From Dyadobacter sp. CY312 (GTDB lineage Bacteria > Bacteroidota > Bacteroidia > Cytophagales > Spirosomataceae): DNA of 64,000 bases. Positions within the stretch are counted from its first letter, which is position 1. Every line of letters begins with the position of its first letter. The translations under genes were made by a program, and so were the position numbers. This document shows, in pieces, positions 25,437 to 34,634 of this stretch. The stretch lies in assembly GCF_021390535.1 (NCBI RefSeq), contig NZ_JAJUXG010000001.1:372001-436000 (forward strand). Reading direction: 5' to 3'. The notes below the pieces were generated by a model, which worked only from the letters and a program-made list of their open reading frames with translations, was not told the origin of the DNA and searched no databases.

Positions 25437-26171
25437 CTACCAGAGGCTAATACCCGTTTCAGGATTATTGTCATCGCTAAAATATGTTCCTGTCGGTCCG
25501 TCTTCTGAAAGAACCGCGCATTTTACCAACCTCGCCGCGGCATCTTCCACAGTTCCCGTTCCGGTGTGGTGGTTGAAGTCGGTAGCTGTGAAACCCGGAT
25601 CAACTACATTGACTTTAAAAGCCGTGTCGCTAAGCTCTTTTGCCAGCATGATGGTGTACATGTTCAGGGCCGCTTTGGAGGAATTGTAGATCGGCGCCAT
25701 TACATTGTAGTATTTCCAGGAAGAGTCATTATGCAAAGTCAACGATCCTAGCCCCGAAGTTACGTTCACAATGCGCGGCTGCGGTGAGGCTCGCAGTAAA
25801 TCCATAAACAACTGCGTTACCTGTACCACGCCAAAAAAGTTGGTATCGTAAACCTCTTTGTAAACGCTGACATCGGTACTGTACGACTGAGGAAAACCTC
25901 CGCTTATACCTGCATTGTTGATGAGCACATCCAGAACATCGGTTTTGCTGCCAATTGTTGTACGGGCATTTTGCACCGATACAGCGTTGGTTACATCCAG
26001 TTCTATAGCTTCCGCGTTCGTAAAACCTTCTGCTTTTAGTTTGTCCACGGCCTTTTGCCCGTTAGCCAAGCTTCTGCTTCCTAAAAACACATAATATCCT
26101 TTTTGTAACAACTGCTTTGCTGCTTCAAAACCAATGCTTCTGTTTGCTCCTGTTATAAGTACCTTTTTCAT
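25437..26171 (-). CDS. SDR family NAD(P)-dependent oxidoreductase
   Basis: A 244-residue classical SDR starting at MKKVLITGANRSIG (ATG 26171). The nucleotide motif TGANRSIG is at 7-14, NNAGISGG follows, and the catalytic YNSSK has Tyr-x-x-x-Lys. The NRSIGFEAAKQLLQKGY start and the DPGFTATDFNHHTG segment resemble carbonyl-reductase-like SDRs. It is followed by its AraC partner and preceded by the GCTACA operator. It likely reduces a small carbonyl in the cytosol. Confidence 0.93.
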   Translation of the reverse strand: MKKVLITGANRSIGFEAAKQLLQKGYYVFLGSRSLANGQKAVDKLKAEGFTNAEAIELDVTNAVSVQNARTTIGSKTDVLDVLINNAGISGGFPQSYSTDVSVYKEVYDTNFFGVVQVTQLFMDLLRASPQPRIVNVTSGLGSLTLHNDSSWKYYNVMAPIYNSSKAALNMYTIMLAKELSDTAFKVNVVDPGFTATDFNHHTGTGTVEDAAARLVKCAVLSEDGPTGTYFSDDNNPETGISLW

Positions 26172-26198
26172 CTCAATTTTTTTAATGATTTGTTGATA

Positions 26199-26253
26199 CA
26201 AATTTCAGGATACCTGTGGTATCGGATGTAGCCGAAACGAGGCATTGTGTACG
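26199..26253 (-). promoter_or_regulatory. AraC operator, GCTACA class, with -7 box
   Basis: On the minus strand CGTACA (complement of 26248-26253) and GCTACA (complement of 26227-26232) are spaced 21 bp. The TTTG of GAAATTTG lies at 26202-26199, exactly 30 bp from the G of GCTACA. The surroundings align without gaps to the sites before 24386 and 28358. Confidence 0.62.
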
Positions 26254-26274
26254 CAAATTGAGAATACTTCAAGA

Positions 26275-27189
26275 TCAGTTAAACGCTGCCCGAAATTCAA
26301 GCGGACTTTGATTCGTTCTGGTCTTAAACAGTTTACTGAAAGACTGCGGATGCTCAAAACCCAGGTCATAGGCAATTTCGCTTACCGACAATTCCGTGGT
26401 GGTCAACCGCTCTTTCGCGATCTCTATAAGTTTACTTTGAATGTGCTGCTGGGTATTCTGCTGCGTGTACAACCGAAGGAGTGTTCCGAGATAATTGGGA
26501 GAAATATTCAATTCCGTTGCAAGATCCTTCACCGACGGGATCCCGTTTTCCAGCGCTTTGCCACTTTCAAAATATTGGTTGAGAATCTGCTCGAAACGGG
26601 TGAGTAAATCATGGTTTGATTTCTTTCGGGTGATAAACTGCCGTGCATAAAAGCGGTCAGAATAAATGAGCAGTCTCTCAATTTGAGCGATAATGAGCTC
26701 CTGGCTGAATTTATCGATATTGGATTGGTATTCCTGTTCAATGTTTTGAAGAATATCGACGATGATCTTCTCCTCTTTATCAGACAGGAAAAGTGCCTCA
26801 TTGGCAGAATATTGAAAGAATTCGTATGATTTAACTTTCTTCGCCAGGTCCGTATTCCACAAGAAATCGGGGTGGATCAATAACAACCAGCCCGTGGGCT
26901 CAGCAATTGCCGTTGGATTCATTTCTATTTTCAGAAATTGAAGCGGAGATACAAAACATAAAATCCCTGAGTCAAAATCATATTGCTGTTGGCCGTAGTT
27001 GAACCTGGCGTTCACATTTCGCTTCAACCCAATGGAGTAAAAATGCTGTACCCATTTCATTTCATGGTCGTTTACCGGGTAATTGACCTTGCTGTAATCG
27101 ATCAGGCTTATGAGCGGATGCTCCGGCTTGGGCAAACCGCAAAAGGTATGAAACTCGGTCAATGAGTTAAAGCGAAATGTATCTGCCAT
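26275..27189 (-). CDS. AraC family transcriptional regulator (module copy 3 of 3)
   Basis: A 304-residue regulator, tandem paralogue of those at 21364 and 24486: FNSLTEFHTFCGLPKPEHPL, LLIHPDFLWNTDLAKKVKSY, IDKFSQELIIAQIERLLIYS, and a C-terminal AraC domain ending ELSVSEIAYDLGFEHPQSF. It is 18 bp downstream of the Atu4866-like gene on the same strand, closing an SDR-Atu4866-AraC unit. Target promoters are inferred to be the GCTACA class; which of the three paralogues binds which site cannot be told. Confidence 0.92.
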   Translation of the reverse strand: MADTFRFNSLTEFHTFCGLPKPEHPLISLIDYSKVNYPVNDHEMKWVQHFYSIGLKRNVNARFNYGQQQYDFDSGILCFVSPLQFLKIEMNPTAIAEPTGWLLLIHPDFLWNTDLAKKVKSYEFFQYSANEALFLSDKEEKIIVDILQNIEQEYQSNIDKFSQELIIAQIERLLIYSDRFYARQFITRKKSNHDLLTRFEQILNQYFESGKALENGIPSVKDLATELNISPNYLGTLLRLYTQQNTQQHIQSKLIEIAKERLTTTELSVSEIAYDLGFEHPQSFSKLFKTRTNQSPLEFRAAFN

Positions 27190-27207
27190 CGCTGTTATTT
27201 TTCGTCG

Positions 27208-27552
27208 TTATTTTTCTTTGTATAAAATCATTCCTGCGTGATATAACACACCTTCTCTGAAATCACCGTCAGCCGTGAATCCGGTGTCGTCTTTGTAATC
27301 AATGTGATTCCCGGATATCTTATAACTGCCCTGATAGGCATTCTTGCGCGTTCCACGGGCTTCATCATATCTGTTGCCAGGCAATAATTCATGACGAATG
27401 TAGCCATCTTTCGTTACCCACATCCCAATGTATTCCCGGGTTTCTTCAATCGTTTTGGTCATTGTTACTGGATTGTTTGCCGATTTACAACTGATTAACA
27501 TGATTAAGATTAATTGAATCAATAGCCAGTTGAAACCGTGTACTCTTTCCAT
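27208..27552 (-). CDS. Atu4866-domain lipoprotein
   Basis: A 114-residue protein with the Atu4866 domain: GMWVTKDGYIRHELLPGNRY, YQGSYKISGNHIDYKDDTGF, DGDFREGVLYHAG. The N-terminus has a hydrophobic segment and a lipobox-like LISC (Cys22). The ATG at 27552 overlaps the SDR gene by 34 bp; a TTG overlapping the SDR stop is a possible later start. Proteins of this family accompany SDR or AraC genes in many Bacteroidota and Proteobacteria; their activity is unknown. Confidence 0.8.
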   Translation of the reverse strand: MERVHGFNWLLIQLILIMLISCKSANNPVTMTKTIEETREYIGMWVTKDGYIRHELLPGNRYDEARGTRKNAYQGSYKISGNHIDYKDDTGFTADGDFREGVLYHAGMILYKEK

Positions 27553-28358
27553 TGTTCAGCATCTTTTGTAATGAGTTCAATTTTGTTTTGGAGCATATCA
27601 TATGCGTCGCTACCCAGCAACAAATGAACAGGTGGATTTTCTTCTTCGCTTATAGCGATCAACACGTCCGCTGCCTTTTCGGGATCATTGGGCTGGTTTC
27701 CGTTGATGTCGTTCAAATGCGCTTGTTCCGATTGTCTGGCCGCGGCATATTCCTGAATGGCAGACTTCGGTGTTTTTAACGAACCAGCGGTTAGGAAATC
27801 GGTTCGGAAATAGCCCGGATATACCACCGTAGCGTGAATTCCAAACTCCTTTGCTTCTTCGGCCAGCGCCTCGGTGAAACCTGCCATGGCAAATTTAGTG
27901 GCACAATATACACCCCAACCCGCAAAACTTCCGAAAATTCCTCCAACCGATGCAATGTTAAAGATGTTTCCTGATTTCTGACTTCTCAAATAAGGCATCG
28001 CATGTCTGACCACATTGAGCGGAGCAAATACATTTACATCAAAATTTTCCTTCGTTTCAGCATCTGAGAGCTCTTCCAATGTACCAAGCTGGCCATAGCC
28101 TGCATTGTTTACAACCACATCAATTTTTCCAAAATGCATAACAATTTTGTCAATGGCCGCTTTTACCGCATCATCGTCAGTAAGCGAAACTTCCAATGGT
28201 AAAAACGAACCTGATGCAACGCCAATAGCTTCAACCAAAGAATGCGCATTTCGTGATGTAGCTGCAACACGATAACCGTTTTCAAGCAACTTTTTAACCA
28301 ACGTCAATCCCAAACCTTTCGAGGCTCCTGTTACAAGCCAAACCTTCTTTGTTTCCAT
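27519..28358 (-). CDS. SDR family NAD(P)-dependent oxidoreductase
   Basis: A 279-residue classical SDR starting at METKKVWLVTGAS (ATG 28358). TGASKGLG is at 10-17, NNAGYGQLGTLEE follows, and the active site is YCATK. The length and AGFTEALAEEAKEFGIHATV fit the oxidoreductase group often annotated as oxidoreductase/SDR with AraC partners. It is the first gene of a unit with the Atu4866-like and AraC genes, and has the GCTACA operator upstream. Confidence 0.93.
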   Translation of the reverse strand: METKKVWLVTGASKGLGLTLVKKLLENGYRVAATSRNAHSLVEAIGVASGSFLPLEVSLTDDDAVKAAIDKIVMHFGKIDVVVNNAGYGQLGTLEELSDAETKENFDVNVFAPLNVVRHAMPYLRSQKSGNIFNIASVGGIFGSFAGWGVYCATKFAMAGFTEALAEEAKEFGIHATVVYPGYFRTDFLTAGSLKTPKSAIQEYAAARQSEQAHLNDINGNQPNDPEKAADVLIAISEEENPPVHLLLGSDAYDMLQNKIELITKDAEQWKEYTVSTGY

Positions 28359-28385
28359 GATTTTTTGTTTAATTTTTTGATGGAA

Positions 28386-28440
28386 CAAAGTTGTGAAGAC
28401 CTACTTTGGGATATGTAGCTCAATCGTGGCTTGTTGTAGT
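28386..28440 (-). promoter_or_regulatory. AraC operator, GCTACA class, with -7 box
   Basis: On the minus strand ACTACA (complement of 28435-28440) and GCTACA (complement of 28414-28419) are spaced 21 bp. The TTTG of CAACTTTG lies at 28389-28386, exactly 30 bp from the G of GCTACA. The start codon of the SDR is at 28358. Confidence 0.62.
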
Positions 28441-28588
28441 TGAATCGTGGGGAAGGGATTTTAAAGCTATTATTTAAACTTTTACATGTGTTTTACGATC
28501 AGAAATCCAGAAATTTAACTGCCGGTAATAGGTTTTAAATCAAATAATAGAAAGCCCATTGCAAACCAAAGCTATTGTGCATGCCTAT

Positions 28589-31195
28589 TTATTCTGCCCC
28601 CAAGCTCTTAACCGGATTCATCAATGCGGCTTTTATGCTTTGAAAACTCACAGTTAGCAATGCAATGGAAGCTGCCAGCATTCCGGCCAGGACGAATACC
28701 CACCAGTCGATGCTGGTTTGGTAGGCAAAGTCGGAAAGCCACCGGTTCATTGCATACCAGGAAATAGGGGAAGCGAGTGCGATCGCGATCAATATTAATT
28801 TGAGAAAATCCTGTGAAAGCAAAGCTACAACGCCCGTCACAGTAGCTCCCAGAACCTTGCGTACGCCAATCTCTTTTTTACGCTGTTCTGCCATAAACGC
28901 AGACAATCCGTATAGACCGAGGCACGAGATAAAAATGGCCAGACCTGCAAACAGATTAAATATATTTCCCATCTGTTCTTCACTGCGATAAAGGTTATCA
29001 AGATCCTTATCCAGAAAGCCGTAAGACAAGGGATATACGGAATTGAGCTCCTGGTTGATTTTTTCTAACGCAGCTATTGTAGCTTCGTTTTTACCAGCTT
29101 GTGTGCGAACGATCACCTTTCCGCCCCATTTGTTGAGTCTCAATATAAGTGGCTCAACTGCGTACTGTAAGGATTTGAAATGAAAATCTTTAACCACTCC
29201 CACGATCATACCCTTTTGTTCGCCGAAGGTTATATTCTGGCCAACTGCATTTTGAAGATTCATTCCCATTGTTTGCATTGCCTTTTCATTGATGACAAAA
29301 TTGGAGCTGTCGCTGGAAAAAGATCGGGAAAAGCTACGTCCTGCCAGCAGATGGGTTTTAAATACGCTTGTGAAATTTTCGTCAACATCAATGGACGGAA
29401 CAATCACCTCATTGCGCTTCGTTTGTCCAGCCCATTCGAGATCTACGGTTCCGGTTGTCAGGGTTGTTGGCAGGTCAGAAATGATTGAAAAATTTTCTGT
29501 CAGAGGATTTTGAGTCAGCGATTGTTTCAAAGCTTGTTGTTTACCCCACATTTCGCCGGTCATGTGTACGTATAGCAAATTCGATTTATCGAAACCCAGG
29601 TTTGTGCTCTTGATGAAATTCAATTGTTTGTACACAACTGCAGTGCCTACAAGCAGAACAATAGCAACTACAAATTGTGCTACGACCAAGCCGTTTCTAA
29701 ACACAAGATTTGCTCCTGCAACTCTTAGTTTTCCTTTCAACACTTTCACGGGTGCGAAGCCCGACAGAAATAATGCGGGATAACTGCCAGATATCAGGCC
29801 AGTCAAAACTGCAATGCCAATGAGGCTCATCCACAGTTTATTGTCAAGCACGTGAATGGCCAGTTCCTTCTCAGTCAGCATTTTAAAAACCGGCAGGAGC
29901 ACAACGACCATCAAAATGGCGATGAACAGTGAGATAAAAGAAAACACCAGAGATTCGCCCAAAAACTGAAATATCAGCTGATAACGTCCTGCACCAACAA
30001 CTTTGCGCAAACCGACTTCTTTTGCCCGGCGTTCTGAGCGGGCTGTTGCCAGGTTCATGAAATTGATGCAAGCAACAACAAGAATGAATATGGCAACCAC
30101 AAAGAATATATTGACATATTGAATATTGCCATGTCCCGGCAGATCAATCTGCAAATCTGAATGCAAATGGATTGCAGTTAATGGCTGTAAAACGAAGTCT
30201 ACTTTCATGATCTGCCCGTGAGCCTTGTAAATTTCACCAATACGTTTGGTCATTTTGGTGAGGCCAGCATCCGAAACATCAACATTTTTTGCCAGTTTGA
30301 AATAGGTGTAAAAATTAAAATTTCCCCATGTATCGGTAATCAGATCCCGATCCGTGCGGGCTAGATTGGACAGTGGAATCAGAAAATCAAACTGCAAATG
30401 GGAATTGGAAGGTGCATTAGCGAGAACGCCTGCAACTGTGAAATTTTCATTGTTATTTCTCCGTATAATTTTTCCAATTGCATCCTCCTTGCCAAAATAC
30501 TTTTCTGCAATTGCTTGGGTGATCAGTAACGCGTTTGGGTTTTTCAGGGCGGTGGTCACATCGCCTTTCAAAAGAGGGTAGGAAAACACCTGCAAGAAGT
30601 TAGAATCTGCAAAAAAAACATTCTTCTCTTCGAACTTCTTCTCCCCTGCTTCAAACAGACTCACTGCCTGCTTGCTAATTCGCACGCTGGCTTCAATCTG
30701 CGGCATTTGTTGCTGTAAACCATGCGCCATACCAACCGGTGTAACGGCAGCTTTAAAACCACCGGCGTCACAAGTCATCCGGAAAAGCCGATCGGCGTCC
30801 GCATTAAAACGATCGTAGCTTAACTCATTTTGAACCCAAAGCAGGATCAAAATGCTACATGCCATTCCAACCGACAAGCCGGAAATGTTGAGCAGTGAAT
30901 ATGCTTTTTGACGCACAATATTCCGCCAGGCAATTTTGACATAGTTTTTGAACATATCGAGATTCAGGATAAATGGTTGATCATAGGTTTCATTCACGTG
31001 CCGTTTTCGAACAAACGGTGGAAGGATCGAAATTACACTGATAATGTATCGCAGAATCGCATGAAATTTACCAGCTCTCTGGTACCAATAAACATACAAC
31101 TCATCCAGGTCGCCTTCCACTTCCTCCAAAGTATTTTTGGGATGAAAGCAGTGGAGGAGTAGTTGCGCCCAGCGTGGAGGGGTAGGAGCATTCAT
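28589..31195 (-). CDS. ABC transporter permease, MacB/FtsX type, with prefix domain
   Basis: An 868-residue inner-membrane protein. The first 70 residues are the permease prefix domain found next to PadR genes (LEEVEGDLDELYVYWYQRAG). Two FtsX-type units follow, each with a periplasmic MacB-like core and a bundle of membrane segments: a first helix at about 95-115 (SGLSVGMACSILILLWVQ), then three after about 375 (FFVVAIFILVVACINFMNLA), and a second set near 760-860 (ISCLGLYGLSAFMAEQRKKE). The repeated RAKEVGLRKVVGA and KKEIGVRKVLGA are coupling motifs. No ATPase gene lies nearby. Its ATG overlaps the PadR stop codon by 4 bp. It is likely an export or lipoprotein-type transporter of unknown substrate. 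Confidence 0.92.
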   Translation of the reverse strand: MNAPTPPRWAQLLLHCFHPKNTLEEVEGDLDELYVYWYQRAGKFHAILRYIISVISILPPFVRKRHVNETYDQPFILNLDMFKNYVKIAWRNIVRQKAYSLLNISGLSVGMACSILILLWVQNELSYDRFNADADRLFRMTCDAGGFKAAVTPVGMAHGLQQQMPQIEASVRISKQAVSLFEAGEKKFEEKNVFFADSNFLQVFSYPLLKGDVTTALKNPNALLITQAIAEKYFGKEDAIGKIIRRNNNENFTVAGVLANAPSNSHLQFDFLIPLSNLARTDRDLITDTWGNFNFYTYFKLAKNVDVSDAGLTKMTKRIGEIYKAHGQIMKVDFVLQPLTAIHLHSDLQIDLPGHGNIQYVNIFFVVAIFILVVACINFMNLATARSERRAKEVGLRKVVGAGRYQLIFQFLGESLVFSFISLFIAILMVVVLLPVFKMLTEKELAIHVLDNKLWMSLIGIAVLTGLISGSYPALFLSGFAPVKVLKGKLRVAGANLVFRNGLVVAQFVVAIVLLVGTAVVYKQLNFIKSTNLGFDKSNLLYVHMTGEMWGKQQALKQSLTQNPLTENFSIISDLPTTLTTGTVDLEWAGQTKRNEVIVPSIDVDENFTSVFKTHLLAGRSFSRSFSSDSSNFVINEKAMQTMGMNLQNAVGQNITFGEQKGMIVGVVKDFHFKSLQYAVEPLILRLNKWGGKVIVRTQAGKNEATIAALEKINQELNSVYPLSYGFLDKDLDNLYRSEEQMGNIFNLFAGLAIFISCLGLYGLSAFMAEQRKKEIGVRKVLGATVTGVVALLSQDFLKLILIAIALASPISWYAMNRWLSDFAYQTSIDWWVFVLAGMLAASIALLTVSFQSIKAALMNPVKSLGAE

Positions 31196-31530
31196 AATTC
31201 ACTGATATTTAAGGCGTTTTCAGGCATTACTTTCCAAAGTTTGTTGCGCAATTCCTGAATGTCTGTCAGTGCACGACTTCCCAATGCAGTAACCTTGAAT
31301 AGCCTTTTACGTCTTCCTCCGCGTTCTGCCGTGGCGCCGCCCAGTTCGGACTTTACAAACCCTTTTTCTTCGAGGCGGATTAAAGTATTGTGGATGGCTC
31401 CAAAAGTGACGATCCGCCCTGTATGTTCTTCAATCTCCTGACTCACTGTAACTCCATAAGCTTCCCCGTCAAGAATGGCGATCATGAGTAAAACCAGCTC
31501 CTCAAATTCACCCAGGTATGTTCGGCGCAT
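31192..31530 (-). CDS. PadR family transcriptional regulator
   Basis: A 112-residue winged-helix repressor of the PadR family: GEFEELVLLMIAILDGEAYG at the start, GAIHNTLIRLEEKGFVKSEL as recognition region and wing, then a C-terminal dimer helix. It overlaps the permease gene by 4 bp (ATGA), so the two form an operon and it probably represses its own promoter. The ligand is unknown. Confidence 0.92.
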   Translation of the reverse strand: MRRTYLGEFEELVLLMIAILDGEAYGVTVSQEIEEHTGRIVTFGAIHNTLIRLEEKGFVKSELGGATAERGGRRKRLFKVTALGSRALTDIQELRNKLWKVMPENALNISEL

Positions 31531-31863
31531 ACTTTAAATGATTAGTTTATATTTTATAGTACAAATACGTGCCAATAATTTAAAGTTGCCAAAAATGTCT
31601 TGTGGTGCATTTGGGGCCTATTTCTCACAAAAAGACAATGTTCACAAAAGGACGTGAAGTGTTCGATATTGAACATCCAAATAAAAAAACCTGACCCGGA
31701 CAGTGTTGTTATAAAACCGTTCAGCTAAGAACATTATAGTGCTTTACAACGGGCAGTACGTGCACCAGCACTTTAAGTTTTATGCCTCTGATTTCACATA
31801 AGATACATAGAGGCTATCTAAGATGATAACAACTCAGTATATTTGACTGGTAAAAGTTACAGC
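31531..31863. other. Divergent intergenic region with -7 box for the membrane AraC gene
   Basis: This 333-bp region separates the PadR operon and the AraC gene. TATATTTG (31838-31845) is a perfect Bacteroidota -7 box that would start transcription about 10 bp before ATG 31864. That supports the ATG rather than an in-frame TTG inside the box. AT-rich sequence near 31540-31560 probably holds the PadR promoter. I see no small gene or strong hairpin. Confidence 0.5.
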
Positions 31864-32925
31864 ATGAGCCTTAGCCATAAAATATTATTCTTTCTTAGCC
31901 TGTTAGGCGCATTCAACGGCCTGGTTTTAGGTATTTATCTCCTCTTTTTTACTACCAAAAAGTATTTGTCCAATTATCTGTTGGGTGCACTATTATTGGT
32001 GATAAGTATCAGAATAGGCAAATCCGTTGCATACTTCTTTGATTACAATTTATCCAAAACATATCTGCAAGCCGGATTAACAGCCTGTTTTCTAATCGGT
32101 CCCTTTTTATATTTCTTTGTAAAATCCGAAGTACAGCAGGTAAGGAAAATGCCAAAATCCTGGGTGGTACAGATCTTTTCTTTGTTGTTGATTATCATTT
32201 TGGTTGGGATCGTTTACCCATATAAAAACTTTCCTTCACTTTGGGGGGAATATATTGTTCCCCTTATTTACCTGCAATGGGGTATATACATTGCATTTTC
32301 TGTGTTACTATTAATACCAATTCTTAAAAAATTAGCGCAACGGAAAAGTGTAAAACCCTTCGAAAAATGGGTTCTGACCATTTGTGGAGGGGTACTGCTA
32401 CTTTTTATATCGTATGTTTGGGCAATTCTGAATATCACCAAAGGGAGTTATATCTCCGGCGCATTGTACTTCTCACTAATCCTTTATCTGGTTGTATTCA
32501 CATTGCTTTATCGCAGGAAAACAGACGATTTGTCTTCTCTTTCCTCTCAGAAGTATGCAGACAAAAAATTAAATCCGGAAGACTCCCAAATGGTAATATC
32601 ACGGTTGGAGAGAGCCATGACAGAGCGAGAGCTTTTCAAAAATCCTAATCTGAAACTGAATGACCTTGCCAAAGAAATCAATGTTTCGGGACATCAGTTA
32701 TCACAGATACTGAACGATAATGTTGGTAAAAATTTCACTCTTTTCGTCAATGAATATCGGATAAATGAAGCCTGTAAAATGTTATCCGATGACAACATCT
32801 TAACGGTGGATGCTATTGGAGAAGAAGTTGGATTTAATTCCAAGTCGACTTTCTTTGCCGCTTTCAAGAAAATTAAAGAATTGACTCCCAGCACTTACAG
32901 GCAGTCTGTTACTCCTGATTTATAA
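31864..32925 (+). CDS. Membrane-anchored AraC-type regulator (seven-helix sensor)
   Basis: A 353-residue protein with about seven hydrophobic segments in the first 220 residues (ILFFLSLLGAFNGLVLGIYL, YLLGALLLVISIRIG, then AGLTACFLIGPFLYFF and so on) and a C-terminal AraC helix-turn-helix (LNDLAKEINVSGHQLSQILN and VDAIGEEVGFNSKSTFFAAF). This layout is common in Bacteroidota and suggests direct signalling from the membrane to DNA. The ATG at 31864 is chosen because the -7 box covers an earlier TTG. It precedes the sugar-dehydrogenase-like gene by about 100 bp, which may be its target. Confidence 0.92.
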   Translation: MSLSHKILFFLSLLGAFNGLVLGIYLLFFTTKKYLSNYLLGALLLVISIRIGKSVAYFFDYNLSKTYLQAGLTACFLIGPFLYFFVKSEVQQVRKMPKSWVVQIFSLLLIIILVGIVYPYKNFPSLWGEYIVPLIYLQWGIYIAFSVLLLIPILKKLAQRKSVKPFEKWVLTICGGVLLLFISYVWAILNITKGSYISGALYFSLILYLVVFTLLYRRKTDDLSSLSSQKYADKKLNPEDSQMVISRLERAMTERELFKNPNLKLNDLAKEINVSGHQLSQILNDNVGKNFTLFVNEYRINEACKMLSDDNILTVDAIGEEVGFNSKSTFFAAFKKIKELTPSTYRQSVTPDL

Positions 32926-33028
32926 TTCCGTACTACTGAATTCCGGTTACTGAACCTGCATGATTAAAGTATAACTGACTTTTGGAAAACGAAAATTTTT
33001 CATTTTTCAAACTCAAAAAATACTTTAA

Positions 33029-34543
33029 ATGAAAAGAGTCATCTTATTGTTAAGTCTTCTTATTACCCATTTCCCGACGTTTTCTCAGGATGCTCCCACT
33101 GAAAGGCAATTGATAGAAAATACCATTCAAGCATACTTTGACGGTTGGGCGACCGGAGATACCGTCAAACTAGGTAAGGCAATGCACGAATCCTGCCATT
33201 TAAAAAACTATCGGGATGGGAAATTCACTCTTTTTTCAAAAAGACAGTATCTGAATTTGTTCAAACCACACAAGAGACCGGCAAATCTGACCACAAGAAT
33301 AGTGTCCGTTGATATTACGGACAACATGGGTAGTGCCAAAGTGGAAATCAGCACTGAAAAGGATCTGTTTACTGACTATTTCAACTTGATGAAAACCAAT
33401 GACGGTTGGTTTATCGCTGACAAGGTGTCTACGCGGAAAACGCATAAAACGTTTGATGTGAATGCCATTAAAGCTGAAAAGGAAACGATTCTGGATGGGT
33501 TAAAACGTCCCTGGAGCATTGCTTTTATGTCAGAAGATGAAGTTTTAATTTCAGAAAAGGAGGGTGATCTGGTCAAATTCAACTTAGCAAAAAAGGAAAA
33601 AATAATCATTAAAGGTTTTCCGACGGATGTCGCGGATAGCATTGCATTTTACCATCCGGGCGACAATTCGGGCAAATTCGAAGTAGTACTTGACCCCGAT
33701 TTCAAGAATAACAACTTTATTTATCTGTCGTACGCTATGCAAAACGCGAAAGGAAAAACGACGAAAATCATAAGAGCCAGACTCCAGAATGATTCCTTAC
33801 AGCAGATTAAGGTTCTTTTTGTTGCCGAGCCGTACTCATTTGACCGTCATCATTATGGCGGAGGAATGGTATTCGGAAGCGACGGAAAACTCTACTTTAC
33901 GATCGGAGAACGACTGTTTAGTGAAAAGAATGAACCTTCACTCCCGATTGCTCAAAATATTGAGGATAAAAGAGGGAAAATCTATCGCATCAATTCCGAT
34001 GGATCGATCCCGGAAGACAACCCGAATTTTGGAGATAAGGCAGCCCGCGGTTTGTATGCCATGGGTATCAGAGCGGCACAGGGCTTAACGCTCAACACCA
34101 CAACAAATAAAATCTGGTTTTCCGAACATGGGACACATCAGGGAGATGAAATCAATATCTTAAATGAGAAGGCGAATTATGGCTGGCCAATGAAAACCAC
34201 AGGTAAATATCGTTTTGCTGAATTTGCGCCAAAACCCATTACAGAAAATGTTTATACAGATCCGGTTTGGTCCTGGTTACACACAGTAGCACCTACTGGT
34301 TTACACTTTTATTCAGGTAATGAGTTCGCGGCCTGGAAAGGAAACCTTATCGTCGGAGGACTTTCCAGGGGCAGTCTTTGGCGGATGGTTGTTGACGGCG
34401 AAACCATAAAAAGTGCCGAAGAGCTTTTTGCAGATGACCGACTGAGAATACGCAAAGTTGCGCAAAGTCCAATGGGCAAGCTCTATATACTTTCTGACGA
34501 GATGAATGGAAAACTGATAAGGCTGAAAAATGTGGCCTTATGA
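33029..34543 (+). CDS. Exported fusion of NTF2-like domain and PQQ-type sugar dehydrogenase beta-propeller
   Basis: A 504-residue protein with a signal peptide (MKRVILLLSLLITHFPTFSQ). Residues about 22-145 are an NTF2/SnoaL-like (lumazine-binding-like) domain: ENTIQAYFDGWATGDTVKL and AKVEISTEKDLFTDYFNLMK. Residues about 155-504 are a glucose/sorbosone dehydrogenase six-bladed propeller: LKRPWSIAFMSEDEVLISEK, the family motif HYGGGMVFGSDGKLYFTIGE, and KIWFSEHGTHQGDEIN. Soluble relatives oxidise aldoses with PQQ in the periplasm; the active-site His context is present. The domain pairing is uncommon. The real substrate and cofactor are unproven. Confidence 0.87.
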   Translation: MKRVILLLSLLITHFPTFSQDAPTERQLIENTIQAYFDGWATGDTVKLGKAMHESCHLKNYRDGKFTLFSKRQYLNLFKPHKRPANLTTRIVSVDITDNMGSAKVEISTEKDLFTDYFNLMKTNDGWFIADKVSTRKTHKTFDVNAIKAEKETILDGLKRPWSIAFMSEDEVLISEKEGDLVKFNLAKKEKIIIKGFPTDVADSIAFYHPGDNSGKFEVVLDPDFKNNNFIYLSYAMQNAKGKTTKIIRARLQNDSLQQIKVLFVAEPYSFDRHHYGGGMVFGSDGKLYFTIGERLFSEKNEPSLPIAQNIEDKRGKIYRINSDGSIPEDNPNFGDKAARGLYAMGIRAAQGLTLNTTTNKIWFSEHGTHQGDEINILNEKANYGWPMKTTGKYRFAEFAPKPITENVYTDPVWSWLHTVAPTGLHFYSGNEFAAWKGNLIVGGLSRGSLWRMVVDGETIKSAEELFADDRLRIRKVAQSPMGKLYILSDEMNGKLIRLKNVAL

Positions 34544-34634
34544 GCGAGATTAAATGGTTCAGACAGTATGGAAGGTTCCTCTTAAAATCCGGAAGATTTG
34601 GATATCGATATTTTTCTGCTTACCGTTAACATTT

